A DNA stretch of 44,287 nt from an uncultured bacterium (GCA_903842445.1 CAIMLT010000077.1:1-44287), one strand, 5' to 3'; counted from the stretch's first letter, positions 18,164 to 28,409 are shown. Translations and numbers: made by a program. Notes: a model not told the origin generated them from the sequence alone.

Positions 18164-19198
18164 ATGCAAAATTGGCAAAAGTATTTTTCGAAAACTAAAG
18201 TATTTATCCATATTCATCACGGATGGCTTATCTTGTTTTTGGTTGGGCTGATATTTATTTTTGGATATCGACAGGGAATGAGATTTGAGAAAGAAAGAGG
18301 ATTCAACGAGGAGCGTCAAATATCCCAAATGAGGCAGAATGGCAATAGCTTCAAATTTATCAATCCACTTTTGGAGTGTGAAAGTTTCAGCGAAGGGAAT
18401 TTCATTCGGTCCAAAGAATTGGAGTCGAGTATGCAAAAAATGATAGCTTCAGTTAGTCGCGATCCTGATGTTGAGCATCTTTCGATCTATTTTCGTGATC
18501 TTAACAATGGTCCCTGGATGGGGTTTAATGAAAGTGAAAAATTTTCACCAGCGAGTCTTCTTAAGGTTCCAATTATGATGGCTTATTTGAAAAAAGCTGA
18601 AAATGATCTTGCATTTTTGAAAAAAGAAATTATTTATAAAGAAGACTATCAAGAGAAGAAGTTCATTGGGAATGTCGAATCCGGAGTTAGGTTGATTGAG
18701 AATGAAAAATATTCTATCGAAGAATTGCTAAAAGATATGATTGTTTATTCTGATAACGATTCTGCCAGGATACTTCTGGAGAATATTGATCAAAGTTTTT
18801 TGGAAAAAATATATACTGATCTAACGCTACCTATCCCGGGAAAATCCAAAGAAGTTGAGAACTTCATGACAGTCAAGGAATATGCTTCTTTTTTTCGTAT
18901 TTTGTATAATGCTTCATACCTTAACAGGGAGATGTCTGAAAAGGCGCTGGAGATTCTTTCTTGGTCTGATTTTAAAGACGGCTTATTAGCTGGTGTGCCA
19001 AATGACATTAAGGTGGCGCATAAATTTGGAGAAAGAAGCCTTGATAACACAGTTCAATTGCATGATTGTGGAATAATATACAACAAAGAAAAACCATATC
19101 TGCTTTGCGTGATGACGCGAGGAAAAAAATTTGAAAAGCTGAAATGGGTAATTAGAATAGTATCAGAAAAAGTTTGGGAGGAAACTCAAAAACAATAA
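18164..19198 (+). CDS. Membrane-anchored serine hydrolase, class A beta-lactamase fold
   Basis: SLLK (SxxK), YSDNDSA (SDN), AHKFGE (KxG-like); N-terminal TM. Confidence 0.85.
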   Translation: MQNWQKYFSKTKVFIHIHHGWLILFLVGLIFIFGYRQGMRFEKERGFNEERQISQMRQNGNSFKFINPLLECESFSEGNFIRSKELESSMQKMIASVSRDPDVEHLSIYFRDLNNGPWMGFNESEKFSPASLLKVPIMMAYLKKAENDLAFLKKEIIYKEDYQEKKFIGNVESGVRLIENEKYSIEELLKDMIVYSDNDSARILLENIDQSFLEKIYTDLTLPIPGKSKEVENFMTVKEYASFFRILYNASYLNREMSEKALEILSWSDFKDGLLAGVPNDIKVAHKFGERSLDNTVQLHDCGIIYNKEKPYLLCVMTRGKKFEKLKWVIRIVSEKVWEETQKQ

Positions 19199-19202
19199 AT
19201 TG

Positions 19203-19640
19203 ATGGAAGGAAATAATCTAAAATTAATTTCACTCAAGGATGCTAGCAAGCTCACGCCATATAGCGCAGACTATTTGAGTCTTTTGGTGCGCAAAGGTAA
19301 ATTGGAAGGATATAAACGAGAAGGGAAGTGGTTTACGACTGATAGTGCCGTGAAAAGTTATCTTCAAAAGACAGCTGAGTCCAGCTATGAACATCAGCAA
19401 AATTTGAATGTTAAGGTGCCGGCGGATGAAATCAGAAAAGCTAAGATCAACTATCGTTGGGCAACCGTTTTGCTTTTGGTTGTGCTTTTTTCAGGTATTT
19501 TAATTTGGAAAATATTAGATGATAAGAATACGGAAAACATTCGAAATAAATATCGAATTTCTGAAGATAAAGATGGAAATATGACAATTTTTGTGCCTAA
19601 TCCGGCGCTTATTAAATCGGTTAATGTGATGCAGAAATAG
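19203..19640 (+). CDS. Membrane-tethered HTH (MerR/excisionase-like) protein
   Basis: LISLKDASKLTPYSADYLSLLVRKGKLEGYKREGKWFTT followed by TM ATVLLLVVLFSGILIWKIL. Confidence 0.75.
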   Translation: MEGNNLKLISLKDASKLTPYSADYLSLLVRKGKLEGYKREGKWFTTDSAVKSYLQKTAESSYEHQQNLNVKVPADEIRKAKINYRWATVLLLVVLFSGILIWKILDDKNTENIRNKYRISEDKDGNMTIFVPNPALIKSVNVMQK

Positions 19641-19649
19641 GGGGAAAAG

Positions 19650-19706
19650 TTATCCACAGCTGATTTTTTGACAACTCTTCCTTGGGTTGTTTTTTTGTGG
19701 TATAAT
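19650..19706 (+). promoter_or_regulatory. DnaA-box-like 9-mer plus extended -10 promoter of the S74 protein gene
   Basis: TTATCCACA 19650-19658; TGGTATAAT with TATAAT at 19701-19706. Confidence 0.55.
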
Positions 19707-19710
19707 TATG

Positions 19711-19739
19711 GTATCGATAGGCTATCCGATACAGTATCG
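19711..19739. promoter_or_regulatory. Nested palindromes just downstream of the -10, candidate operator or 5'UTR hairpin
   Basis: GTATCGATAG-G-CTATCCGATAC (10-bp arms, one bulge) overlapping CGATAC-A-GTATCG. Confidence 0.6.
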
Positions 19740-19799
19740 AGTAGGCTTAAATAAAGCAAAAAAATAGCAAACATCGCAGAACATAAAAACAGACGGAAA

Positions 19800-22700
19800 A
19801 TGAAGAAGGATCTGCTAAAAAAAATCAAAAATTTTTCAGCATTTTTGGGAGGAATGCTTATTTTGATTTTTCTGTTTTGTTATTCTTCAAAAGCCGAAGC
19901 GGCTATTACTAAAGAAATCAATTATCAAGGACGTTTGACGAATCTTTCGGATGTTAATGTATCTGATGCGAGCTATAATATGGTTTTTCGGATTTATGAT
20001 GCGGCTTCGGGCGGAACTTGTCTTTGGTCGGCAAGGGGCAATTGTGGAGCGCCAACGGCACGCGCTGTAACAACAAGTGGGGGAATTTTTTCTATTGGCC
20101 TTGGTGATACTGCTGCAGGAGACAATGCAATTAGTTTAGAATGGGATGCTACATATTATTTGAGTGTTCAAGTTGGAACGGATAGCGAGATGTCGTCAAG
20201 AAAGAAAATAAGTGCTTCAGGATATGCTTTTAATGCTAATAATTTAATTGGAGACGGTCGAGTTAGTCTTTCAAATACTTCAAATGCGGTTGCGACCCTG
20301 GCTCTTACTAATAACACTGCCACTACAATTGGAAATGGTGCTAACACTCTAGGTGTTCTCGATTTGCAATCGACATCCCTTACGACCGGAAATTTTTTAA
20401 ACATGGAATTAAATGCTCTGACAAGTGGCAAGGGTTTGAATCTTTCTTCCACTTCTGTTGGATTAATCGGAGATCTTGCCAACATTACTGCTTCTGGCAA
20501 TAACGCCGGAGTTACAGGAAATGTCCTCAAAGTTGGCCTAACAGGCGCTTCGGCTGTTGGCACAGCTCTTAATGTTACTTCAGCCGGATCCGGTGGATAT
20601 GCGCTGAGAGTGAATGATGACGGAACCTATACGGATACATCTCCTTTCGTAGTTGATTATGCCGGTAATGTTGGGATTGGGACGACGAGTCCGTCGGCAA
20701 AGTTGGCTGTTTTGGGTGGTGAAATAGTGTTACGTGAGGATGACAACGAGAATAATGCTATTAGCTTATTATCTGATGATAATAATGGATGGATGGAATT
20801 GTATTATGCTGGAGTCAGCAAGATTCGTCTGTCAGCTTCAGATATTTATGCTACTTATTTCACTGCCGGCAATGTCGGCATCGGCACGACTGCTCCGACA
20901 GCAACACTTACGATTAAATCTGCCAATACACTTTCAGGTGATTATGCCTTTGAAGCTGGCAATATTGGAGTTGGCAACAACGGAATAATTTTTGAAGCGG
21001 CAACAGCTGATGCCTATGAAGGGTATCTAACTTTAGCTGATCAAACAACAGCTGATCACACCTGGACATTGCCAAATGTTACCGGTGCGATTATCACAAC
21101 TGGAGATACTGGCACAGTTACAGGTACAATGGTTGGAGCTAATGCGCTTGACTTCATCGACTTCGAAGACACGCTCGATCTTGATGCTAATTTAACCTTA
21201 AATCAAATCGCCTACACTTGGACGCAAAGTTTTACCGGAACGACAACAACAGGTCTGACATACAACGCCAGTGCTCTAACCTCAGGCTACGCTCAAAACA
21301 TCAATGTTAATGGAGCCGCCGTCCTCACCACCGGAGGAGCTATTAACATTGTCGGACCAACAGGAACGGCCGCCCAAGCTGCCGGATCTCTTCTCAAAAT
21401 AACTACCGCCGGAGCTGTAACCGGCACCGCCGGAAGTGGTAACTCTTTGCAAATTTCCAGTGGAACTCTGACCGGCACAATAGCTTCCATCTCTGATGCT
21501 GGAGTCATGACCACCACCGGAAATCTTTTGACGATGACGGCGAATGCCGCCACAACCCCGACCGGACTGCTCACCATAAATGCCAATGGTTTGACAACCG
21601 GCACAGCCGCTTATCTTTCTTCTACTTCAACCGCCTTCACCACCGGCGGACTACTCAATATATCTGCTACCGGAGCTCCAGCGGCCTCTTGGACCGGCGA
21701 TCTAGCTAAAATTGAATATAATAGCGCCGATGTGGATGTGGATGGAGCGGCTCTTAAGGTGGGAATTATTGGTGCCGCTGCCGGAGATGGAACAGCGCTT
21801 AACATTACAACCGGTCAAACTGGAACATATGCTTATGCCCTGAGAGTGAATGATGACGGAACCTATACGGATACATCTCCTTTCGTAGTTGATTATGCCG
21901 GTAATGTTGGGATTGGGACGACGAGTCCGGCAAAAGCTTTACATGTGAAGATTAGCACAGACGGCGCTCCGGTTAGATTTGAAGATTCAAGCGGTTATTG
22001 CGAAATGAATCCAATCACTACAACTTGGACTTGCACTTCTGATGCAAGACTGAAAAAAGATATTCAATCTTTGTCAAGCTTTGATAATCTTACCCGGATA
22101 AATCAAATACGCCCAGTCTCTTTCAAATGGAGGAAGCAATCTGATGACACGATTCGTTTTGGTCTTATCGCTCAAGAAGTTGAACAGGTTTTTCCTGAAT
22201 TTGTCAGCACAGATGAAAATGGGTTAAAGGTTGTAATGTATGGCGCTTTTACAGTAACTTTAATTTCTGCCATGCAGGCTCAACAAAATCAAATAGATAG
22301 CATATCTGCCATGGCTGATGACTTTTCCGGTTCGCTTGATGTGCAAAACAAAGAAATGCAGCAACTTTCAGAGGCGCTTTCTTCGCTCACTATCGATTCT
22401 CAAAATAAAGAAGTTGCCATTCAACAAAAAATTAGTTCTCTGCGGGATAATTTAAATTTTGGCGGTTCACAGATTAATAGCTTAGGCGCTAAAATGAACT
22501 TAGTTGATGAGCGTTTGTCGCAGAATATCCAAGAAAAAACAGAAGTTTCTTTTTATAAATTCGCAGAGGTAAGCGATCAGCTCTTTTCAACTATTTCTAA
22601 TCAAGTTGTTGAGGATAGTCAATTTTCCGGAGCATATGACAATCCGGAAAATTTTCAAGAAGTGCGAGTTAATCTTTCAGGCGCTAATCAAATTGATCTT

Positions 22701-23579
22701 TCTGAAAAAGAAATCAAAGAAAGCTACCTTGTTTATGATGTTTTCATTGAGGATCCAAGTGCCTTTTTGGATTTCAACACTGAGCTTGGCAATCAAGTTG
22801 ATCAGAGAGAGTTGCAATGGAACAGTTCGGCGCATCCGTTTTTTCTTCCTGGTTGGAATCAAGTTAAGTTATCCTTGAATTCTGGCATCAAGACCGGTTC
22901 AATTGATTGGCAAAATCTAAACTATTTCCGCGCCTACTTCAAATTCAAAACTAATAATAATTTGAAGTTTAAAGATATTCACATTGAAACCAAGGCAGTT
23001 TATCGGCCATTGGCACAGATTGTTGATGCGAAGGAGTTGGATCTGTGGAATAATGCGGATCAAGGCACGGCCATCAAAGATATCTTTGTTAAGCTGGAAA
23101 TTCAAAAAGAAACCAACTTTCAAGTGACGAAGTTGAGTCAAGAGTTAGTTGCGATGCAAGATCAACTGAGTCTTTTACAAGAACAAACTAAGGCCGTGAT
23201 TGATTTTTCACTGGCAATGAATTTAGACAAGGTTGTTTATAGAGATGCCAGTGGCAGTGTTCTTGGGCTTAGCGTTATTCAGGCTGAAGAAGTTGAGGCA
23301 AAAAAAGTTAAGGCCGAAGACTATGTTGTCAGTGAAAATTCAGATCCGCTCAAGAATAATGTTGGATCGGTGATAGTTCGTATCGGTGAACAAGAAGTGT
23401 TGATTAAGAATGCCGGAGTAACCATCGATTCCAAAATCATTGTAACTCCAGTCGGATCAAGCCCGGTTTTCTGGGTAATCTCTGAAAAGATGAATGGAAT
23501 TGGCTTTAAAATTAAGCTTGATAAGCCGGCTGAGTTCGATATCGCTTTCGACTATTGGGTAATTGGGGTTGAAAAATAG
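19800..23579 (+). CDS. Giant secreted tail-fibre-like protein with internal Peptidase_S74 (endosialidase chaperone) domain
   Basis: Signal peptide; INYQGRLTNLSD; repeated GNVGIGTTSP; S74 SDARLKKDIQSL...RPVSFKWR...FGLIAQEVEQVFPEFV. Confidence 0.92.
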   Translation: MKKDLLKKIKNFSAFLGGMLILIFLFCYSSKAEAAITKEINYQGRLTNLSDVNVSDASYNMVFRIYDAASGGTCLWSARGNCGAPTARAVTTSGGIFSIGLGDTAAGDNAISLEWDATYYLSVQVGTDSEMSSRKKISASGYAFNANNLIGDGRVSLSNTSNAVATLALTNNTATTIGNGANTLGVLDLQSTSLTTGNFLNMELNALTSGKGLNLSSTSVGLIGDLANITASGNNAGVTGNVLKVGLTGASAVGTALNVTSAGSGGYALRVNDDGTYTDTSPFVVDYAGNVGIGTTSPSAKLAVLGGEIVLREDDNENNAISLLSDDNNGWMELYYAGVSKIRLSASDIYATYFTAGNVGIGTTAPTATLTIKSANTLSGDYAFEAGNIGVGNNGIIFEAATADAYEGYLTLADQTTADHTWTLPNVTGAIITTGDTGTVTGTMVGANALDFIDFEDTLDLDANLTLNQIAYTWTQSFTGTTTTGLTYNASALTSGYAQNINVNGAAVLTTGGAINIVGPTGTAAQAAGSLLKITTAGAVTGTAGSGNSLQISSGTLTGTIASISDAGVMTTTGNLLTMTANAATTPTGLLTINANGLTTGTAAYLSSTSTAFTTGGLLNISATGAPAASWTGDLAKIEYNSADVDVDGAALKVGIIGAAAGDGTALNITTGQTGTYAYALRVNDDGTYTDTSPFVVDYAGNVGIGTTSPAKALHVKISTDGAPVRFEDSSGYCEMNPITTTWTCTSDARLKKDIQSLSSFDNLTRINQIRPVSFKWRKQSDDTIRFGLIAQEVEQVFPEFVSTDENGLKVVMYGAFTVTLISAMQAQQNQIDSISAMADDFSGSLDVQNKEMQQLSEALSSLTIDSQNKEVAIQQKISSLRDNLNFGGSQINSLGAKMNLVDERLSQNIQEKTEVSFYKFAEVSDQLFSTISNQVVEDSQFSGAYDNPENFQEVRVNLSGANQIDLSEKEIKESYLVYDVFIEDPSAFLDFNTELGNQVDQRELQWNSSAHPFFLPGWNQVKLSLNSGIKTGSIDWQNLNYFRAYFKFKTNNNLKFKDIHIETKAVYRPLAQIVDAKELDLWNNADQGTAIKDIFVKLEIQKETNFQVTKLSQELVAMQDQLSLLQEQTKAVIDFSLAMNLDKVVYRDASGSVLGLSVIQAEEVEAKKVKAEDYVVSENSDPLKNNVGSVIVRIGEQEVLIKNAGVTIDSKIIVTPVGSSPVFWVISEKMNGIGFKIKLDKPAEFDIAFDYWVIGVEK
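20604..20693 (+). repeat. 90-bp exact direct repeat, copy 1 (in frame)
   Basis: ctgagagtgaatgatgacgg...gggacgacgagtccg identical to 21840-21929. Confidence 0.93.
21840..21929 (+). repeat. 90-bp exact direct repeat, copy 2 (in frame)
   Basis: Identical to 20604-20693; offset 1236 bp (412 codons). Confidence 0.93.
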
Positions 23580-23595
23580 CTTGCATTATTTCTGC

Positions 23596-23624
23596 AAAGA
23601 CACATAACGCAATGTGTCTTTTTT
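23596..23624 (+). terminator. Rho-independent terminator
   Basis: AAAGACACAT / ATGTGTCTTT stem with T-tract. Confidence 0.88.
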
Positions 23625-23703
23625 GCTTCGAGGTTGCCTTAAGGGTTGGCTTGATATATAGTTAATATTAAGATAAAGGGTGAAAATATTTAAACTTAAA
23701 AAT

Positions 23704-24960
23704 ATGGAAACATTTGAAATTATTGGTGGAAAAAAGCTTAAAGGAGAAATTGAAGTACGTGGTTCTAAGAATGCGACAACGCCAATTTTGGCGGCAACAC
23801 TTTTGACGGAAAAAGAGTGTATTATTTCCAATATTCCATTGATTGAAGATGTTTATCGAATGTTAGAAATTTTATCCAGCATGGGATCGGAAATCCGTTG
23901 GTTGGGAAAAAGAAAAGTTAGTGTTAAAAACGAAAAGATTGATCCGGATAAGATAGACCTGGAAACGGTGAAAAAATTGCGCTCATCCGTTTTACTTCTG
24001 GGATCTTTGAGCGCTCGCTTTGATAAGTTTAAATTTTATCGACCTGGCGGTTGCGTGATCGGTGCGCGTCCGCTTGGCACGCATTTTGAAGCATTGCGTA
24101 AAATGGGTGTGGATATTTTGCAAAATGATCGAGACTATATTATTAATGCACAAAAAAGAAAAGCGACAAAGTTAACATTAGGAGAAATGTCTGTAACGGC
24201 TACGGAAAATGCTATGATGTTGGCTGCCGCAATGCCGGGAAAAACTATCATTAAGGCTTGTGCTTGCGAACCGCACGTGGAAGATTTGGGAAAGTTTTTA
24301 ATTGCGCTTGGTGCAAAAATAAAGGGACTTGGAACGCATAGTTTGGAAATTAGCGGAGTAAAAAAAATGCATAAAGCAACACATGTTGTTATTCCTGATG
24401 CCAATGAAGCAGCTACCTTACTTATTTTGGGTGTGATAAGTGGAAGTTCAATTAAGGTGCGAAATGCCAGGGAAGATCATCTTGATTTGGTTTTGGAAAA
24501 GTTGCGCGAGTTTGGCGCGGATTTTAAGATTGGAAAAAATATGATTGAAGTTATTCCAGCTAAAAAATTGCAAGCAATTTCCAAGGTGGATACGCGAACA
24601 TATCCTGGTGTGCCATCGGATGTTCAAGCACCTTTCGGAGTGCTTGCGACACAAGCTGAAGGTGAAACGCTAATTCATGATTCGCTGTATGAAAGTCGCT
24701 TTAATTATATTGGCGAGTTGAAAAAAATGGGAGCTAAGGCGAAGATTGTTGATTCGCATCGTGTTTTAGTCAGTGGCCCGACTAAGCTAAAAGGTAAAAT
24801 CATTACTAGTTTTGATTTGCGTGCCGGAGTGTCATTGATTATGGCTGCTCTAATTGCTGAAGGTAAAACAATTATCAAGGAAATTTATCAAGTTGATCGT
24901 GGTTATGAAAGAATTGAAGAGCGTTTGCAAAAGCTGGGGGCGGAAATAAGAAGGGTGTAA
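23704..24960 (+). CDS. murA: UDP-N-acetylglucosamine 1-carboxyvinyltransferase
   Basis: GGKKLKGEIEVRGSKNATTPILAA; PGGCVIGARPLGTH with catalytic Cys; RAGVSLIMAALIAEG. Confidence 0.93.
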   Translation: METFEIIGGKKLKGEIEVRGSKNATTPILAATLLTEKECIISNIPLIEDVYRMLEILSSMGSEIRWLGKRKVSVKNEKIDPDKIDLETVKKLRSSVLLLGSLSARFDKFKFYRPGGCVIGARPLGTHFEALRKMGVDILQNDRDYIINAQKRKATKLTLGEMSVTATENAMMLAAAMPGKTIIKACACEPHVEDLGKFLIALGAKIKGLGTHSLEISGVKKMHKATHVVIPDANEAATLLILGVISGSSIKVRNAREDHLDLVLEKLREFGADFKIGKNMIEVIPAKKLQAISKVDTRTYPGVPSDVQAPFGVLATQAEGETLIHDSLYESRFNYIGELKKMGAKAKIVDSHRVLVSGPTKLKGKIITSFDLRAGVSLIMAALIAEGKTIIKEIYQVDRGYERIEERLQKLGAEIRRV

Positions 24961-25019
24961 TATTGAAAAAAATAATAAATTAGAGAGAAGCCAATGTTTA
25001 ATTATTTTACTAAAAACCT

Positions 25020-26027
25020 ATGTTGGTAAGGAAGATCGGGATAGACTTGGGCACAGCCAATGTTTTGGTTTTCGTTCCAGGCAAAGGTATCGTTTCCAAT
25101 GAACCATCGGTGGTGGCAATTTCGCTTTTGGAAAACAAGGTGCTTGCCATTGGCAATGAAGCAAAGGAAATGCTTGGGCGCACGCCGGATACGATCGTTG
25201 CCAGTCGGCCGATGCGCGATGGCGTGATTGCGGATTATAAAATTACTGAAGCGATGCTCAAATATTTTATCAATAAAGTTAGTGGCAGATTTCGTTTTAT
25301 TCGGCCGGAGGTTATTGTATCTATTCCAGCCGGAGTAACTTCGACTGAACGCAGAGCAGTGATTGATGCTACAATTAGAGCTGGTGCTAAAATTGCTTAT
25401 GTAGTGAAAGAGCCAATTCTGGCTGCGATTGGAGCGGGAATTCCAATCAATAATGCCGCTGGCAATATGATTATTGATATTGGCGGAGGAACATCAGAGG
25501 TGGCCGTGGTATCTTTGGGTGGAGTTGTTTCGGCGCACAGCGCGCGAGTTGGTGGAAATAAGATTGATCAAGCGATTGCCGATTATATTAAGCGAAAGTA
25601 TAGTCTGTCAATCGGAGATCGCACGGCCGAAGATGTAAAAATAAAAATTGGCTCAGCTCTTCCACAAGTCAAAGAGGATTATATCGATGTGCGAGGACGT
25701 GATTTGACCGGAGGTTTGCCGAGAACCGTGAGGATTTCATCCAATGAAGTGACGGAAGCGATTCAAGATGAACTGAGAGAAGTGATTAGTGCAATTAAAA
25801 AAGTTTTGCAAGAAACTCCACCGGAGCTCGCGGCTGATATTATGGATAAGGGTATGGTGCTGTCTGGCGGTGGAGCGCTTTTACGTAATCTCGATCAACT
25901 CATAACCAAAACGATTGGTGTGCCATGTTATGTGGCGGATGATGCGTTGTTTTGCGTGATCAAGGGCATTGGGATAGCGCTCGAAAATCTGGATCTCTAT
26001 AAGCGAACGATGATGTTGAGCAAATAA
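25020..26027 (+). CDS. mreB: Rod shape-determining protein MreB
   Basis: IGIDLGTANVLVFVPGKGIVSNEPSVVA; IDIGGGTSEVAVVSLGG; DIMDKGMVLSGGGALL. Confidence 0.96.
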   Translation: MLVRKIGIDLGTANVLVFVPGKGIVSNEPSVVAISLLENKVLAIGNEAKEMLGRTPDTIVASRPMRDGVIADYKITEAMLKYFINKVSGRFRFIRPEVIVSIPAGVTSTERRAVIDATIRAGAKIAYVVKEPILAAIGAGIPINNAAGNMIIDIGGGTSEVAVVSLGGVVSAHSARVGGNKIDQAIADYIKRKYSLSIGDRTAEDVKIKIGSALPQVKEDYIDVRGRDLTGGLPRTVRISSNEVTEAIQDELREVISAIKKVLQETPPELAADIMDKGMVLSGGGALLRNLDQLITKTIGVPCYVADDALFCVIKGIGIALENLDLYKRTMMLSK

Positions 26028-26072
26028 TATTTTAACTTAAGAATCTAAATATTTTAAAACAGCTATAAACCA

Positions 26073-27155
26073 ATGATAATCGGCATTGACGGCTCAAGAG
26101 CTTTTCTAAAACAAAGAACTGGAATTGAAGAATACTCATATCAGGTGATTCAACAATTAACCAATAGATTGAAAGAACATCAAATTGTTTTGTATTTGCG
26201 TAGTTATCAAGAAGTGGATTTTTTCTTGCCGGCCAATTGGCGGATTAAAAAAATTTATTTTCCGCGTCTTTGGACTCAAATTGGCCTGTCCTTAGAACTC
26301 TTTCTTAACCCAGTGGATGTTTTGTTTGTTCCGGCGCACACTGCTCCGTTTCTCCATCCAAAAAGAACAGTTGTTACGGTGCATGGATTGGAATATGAAA
26401 TTATGCCAGAGGCATATTCTTTTTTTGAAAGATTGTATATGCGGTTTTCTATTAAGAATTCTTGTCGTTGGGCGGAAAAAATCATCAGTGTTTCCAGGAA
26501 CACCAAAAGAGACTTGATGAATCTCTATGATATCTCTGAGAATAAAATAAATATTGTTTATGAAGGTTATGAGGACATAACGGATAGTCTTGATTTGGGC
26601 AATGACGCAGAAGAGCTGAGTTTGAAACCTTATTTTCTTTTTATCGGAAGATTGGAAAAACGTAAAAATATTCTGGGGATTATTGAAGCTTTCGATTTGT
26701 TTAAAAAACGAACCGGAGCCAAGCATAGATTGGTTTTGGGTGGTAAGTCGGGCTATGGGTGGGAGGAGATTAAAAAGCGAATTGAATTATCAGAATATAG
26801 AGAGGATATTGTGGTTACCGGTTTTGTGAAAAATGGCAGAAAGTGGCGATTACTAAAAAACGCTCAAATTTTTCTTTTTCCGACTTTCTATGAGGGCTTT
26901 GGCCTCCCGATCCTTGAAGCGCAAAGTCAAGGCGTTCCAGTCATTGCATCAAATACTTCTTCGCTTCCGGAGGTGGCCAATGGAAGCGCCTTTTTGGTTA
27001 ATCCGGCAGAGCCGAAATTTATAGCTGAGGCCATAATCACTCTTGCGCAAAATGAAGAAATGGCTAATGATTTGATCAGTAAGGGTTATGAAAATATTAA
27101 AAGATTTAGTTGGAAAATTTGCGGCGATCTGATTGCAAGACTTTTAAATGAATAG
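26073..27155 (+). CDS. Glycosyltransferase family 4
   Basis: FIGRLEKRKNI, FPTFYEGFGLPILEAQSQGVPVIASNTSSLPE. Confidence 0.93.
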   Translation: MIIGIDGSRAFLKQRTGIEEYSYQVIQQLTNRLKEHQIVLYLRSYQEVDFFLPANWRIKKIYFPRLWTQIGLSLELFLNPVDVLFVPAHTAPFLHPKRTVVTVHGLEYEIMPEAYSFFERLYMRFSIKNSCRWAEKIISVSRNTKRDLMNLYDISENKINIVYEGYEDITDSLDLGNDAEELSLKPYFLFIGRLEKRKNILGIIEAFDLFKKRTGAKHRLVLGGKSGYGWEEIKKRIELSEYREDIVVTGFVKNGRKWRLLKNAQIFLFPTFYEGFGLPILEAQSQGVPVIASNTSSLPEVANGSAFLVNPAEPKFIAEAIITLAQNEEMANDLISKGYENIKRFSWKICGDLIARLLNE

Positions 27156-27248
27156 AAGGGTTGGGGGAGGAGTGTGTTTTTTGGAATGAACTGGCACAAG
27201 AGAAATATTGAGAGTGGATCGACTTCTTAAGACTATGTTGTATAAAGT

Positions 27249-28409
27249 ATGCAAGAAAAAAAAGAGTTAAAAATAGCTTTGGTGCATGATTTTTTGGTTG
27301 AATTTGGCGGAGCGGAAAGAGTTCTTCGAGTTCTTTCGGAAATGTTTCCGAAGGCTCCGATTTACACTCTAGTGTATGACAGAAAAAATTTTCCCGGGTG
27401 GATGAGAAGCAGAAAAGTTGAAACTTCTTTTTTGCAAAAATGGCCAAAATTTTTTCACAAAAGAAAAAAATGGCTCTTACCATTTTTGCCAGTTGCTCCG
27501 GAAACTTTCAATTTGCGCAATTTCGATTTGGTCATTTCCAGCTCTGGAGCATGGTCAAAAGGTATCGTAACTCGTTTGGATACGATTCATGTTGCCTATT
27601 TGCATAGCCCGATGCGATTTGCTTGGGATATGCATGGTGAATATCTGCAACAGCAAAAAAAAGGTTGGTTGGTTAATTTTTTCAGTTGGTTTATTTTAAA
27701 CTATATTCGTTTGTGGGATTTTGAGGCTGCGAATCGACCAGATTATTTGATTGCCAATTCTGAATATACAAAAAAAAGAATTAGAAAATACTATAATCGC
27801 GAAGCGTCGGTAATTTATCCGCCCGTATCTGCGTTGCGTGGTCAAGATAGCAAAGGGGTGGTAGCCCTACCCGATTCTCTCGATAAGAAATATTTTCTGG
27901 TTGTGTCTCGACTTTCTCCGTATAAAAAAATTGACATAGTCATTGAAGCTTTCAATAAGTTGGAGTTGCCATTGATAGTGGTTGGAACCGGTGAGCAAGA
28001 AAAATATCTGAAATCAATTGCGGAAAAAAATATAAAATTTCTTGGGTTTTTATCAGAAGAGAAGTTATCAAAAATTTATGCTGGCGCACGCGCATTCATT
28101 TTTCCTTCTTTGGATGATTTTGGTATCGCGCCTGTGGAGGCTATGCTTTGGGGTGTGCCAGTGTTGGGAATTCGGAGTGGTGGATTAAAAGAAATCTTAT
28201 TGGAAGGAGAGACTGGAGAATTTTTTGATTTTGCCACTGCGGAGTTAGTTGCAGATGGTGTGCGTAGATTTTTGGAAAATGAAAATCAATATGATGAAAA
28301 GTTGATAAAGGCGCGAGCAGCTGAATTTAGCGAAGAAAAGTTTAAAAAGAAATTGATGGATTTTATTGAAAATATTTATGAAAATCAAGGGAAATCGGAA
28401 AATAGTTAG
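27249..28409 (+). CDS. Glycosyltransferase family 4
   Basis: LVHDFLVEFGGAERVL; VVSRLSPYKKIDIVIEAF; FPSLDDFGIAPVEAMLWGVPVLG. Confidence 0.93.
   Translation: MQEKKELKIALVHDFLVEFGGAERVLRVLSEMFPKAPIYTLVYDRKNFPGWMRSRKVETSFLQKWPKFFHKRKKWLLPFLPVAPETFNLRNFDLVISSSGAWSKGIVTRLDTIHVAYLHSPMRFAWDMHGEYLQQQKKGWLVNFFSWFILNYIRLWDFEAANRPDYLIANSEYTKKRIRKYYNREASVIYPPVSALRGQDSKGVVALPDSLDKKYFLVVSRLSPYKKIDIVIEAFNKLELPLIVVGTGEQEKYLKSIAEKNIKFLGFLSEEKLSKIYAGARAFIFPSLDDFGIAPVEAMLWGVPVLGIRSGGLKEILLEGETGEFFDFATAELVADGVRRFLENENQYDEKLIKARAAEFSEEKFKKKLMDFIENIYENQGKSENS

Noticed and set aside
20168-20563. 131-aa minus-strand ORF inside the fibre gene (also 21293-21604)
   Set aside because: Shadow frames of a repetitive Gly/Thr/Ala-rich CDS
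19800-23579. Prophage tail-fibre gene
   Set aside because: Has a signal peptide and no phage structural or replication genes around it; better explained as a cellular surface protein
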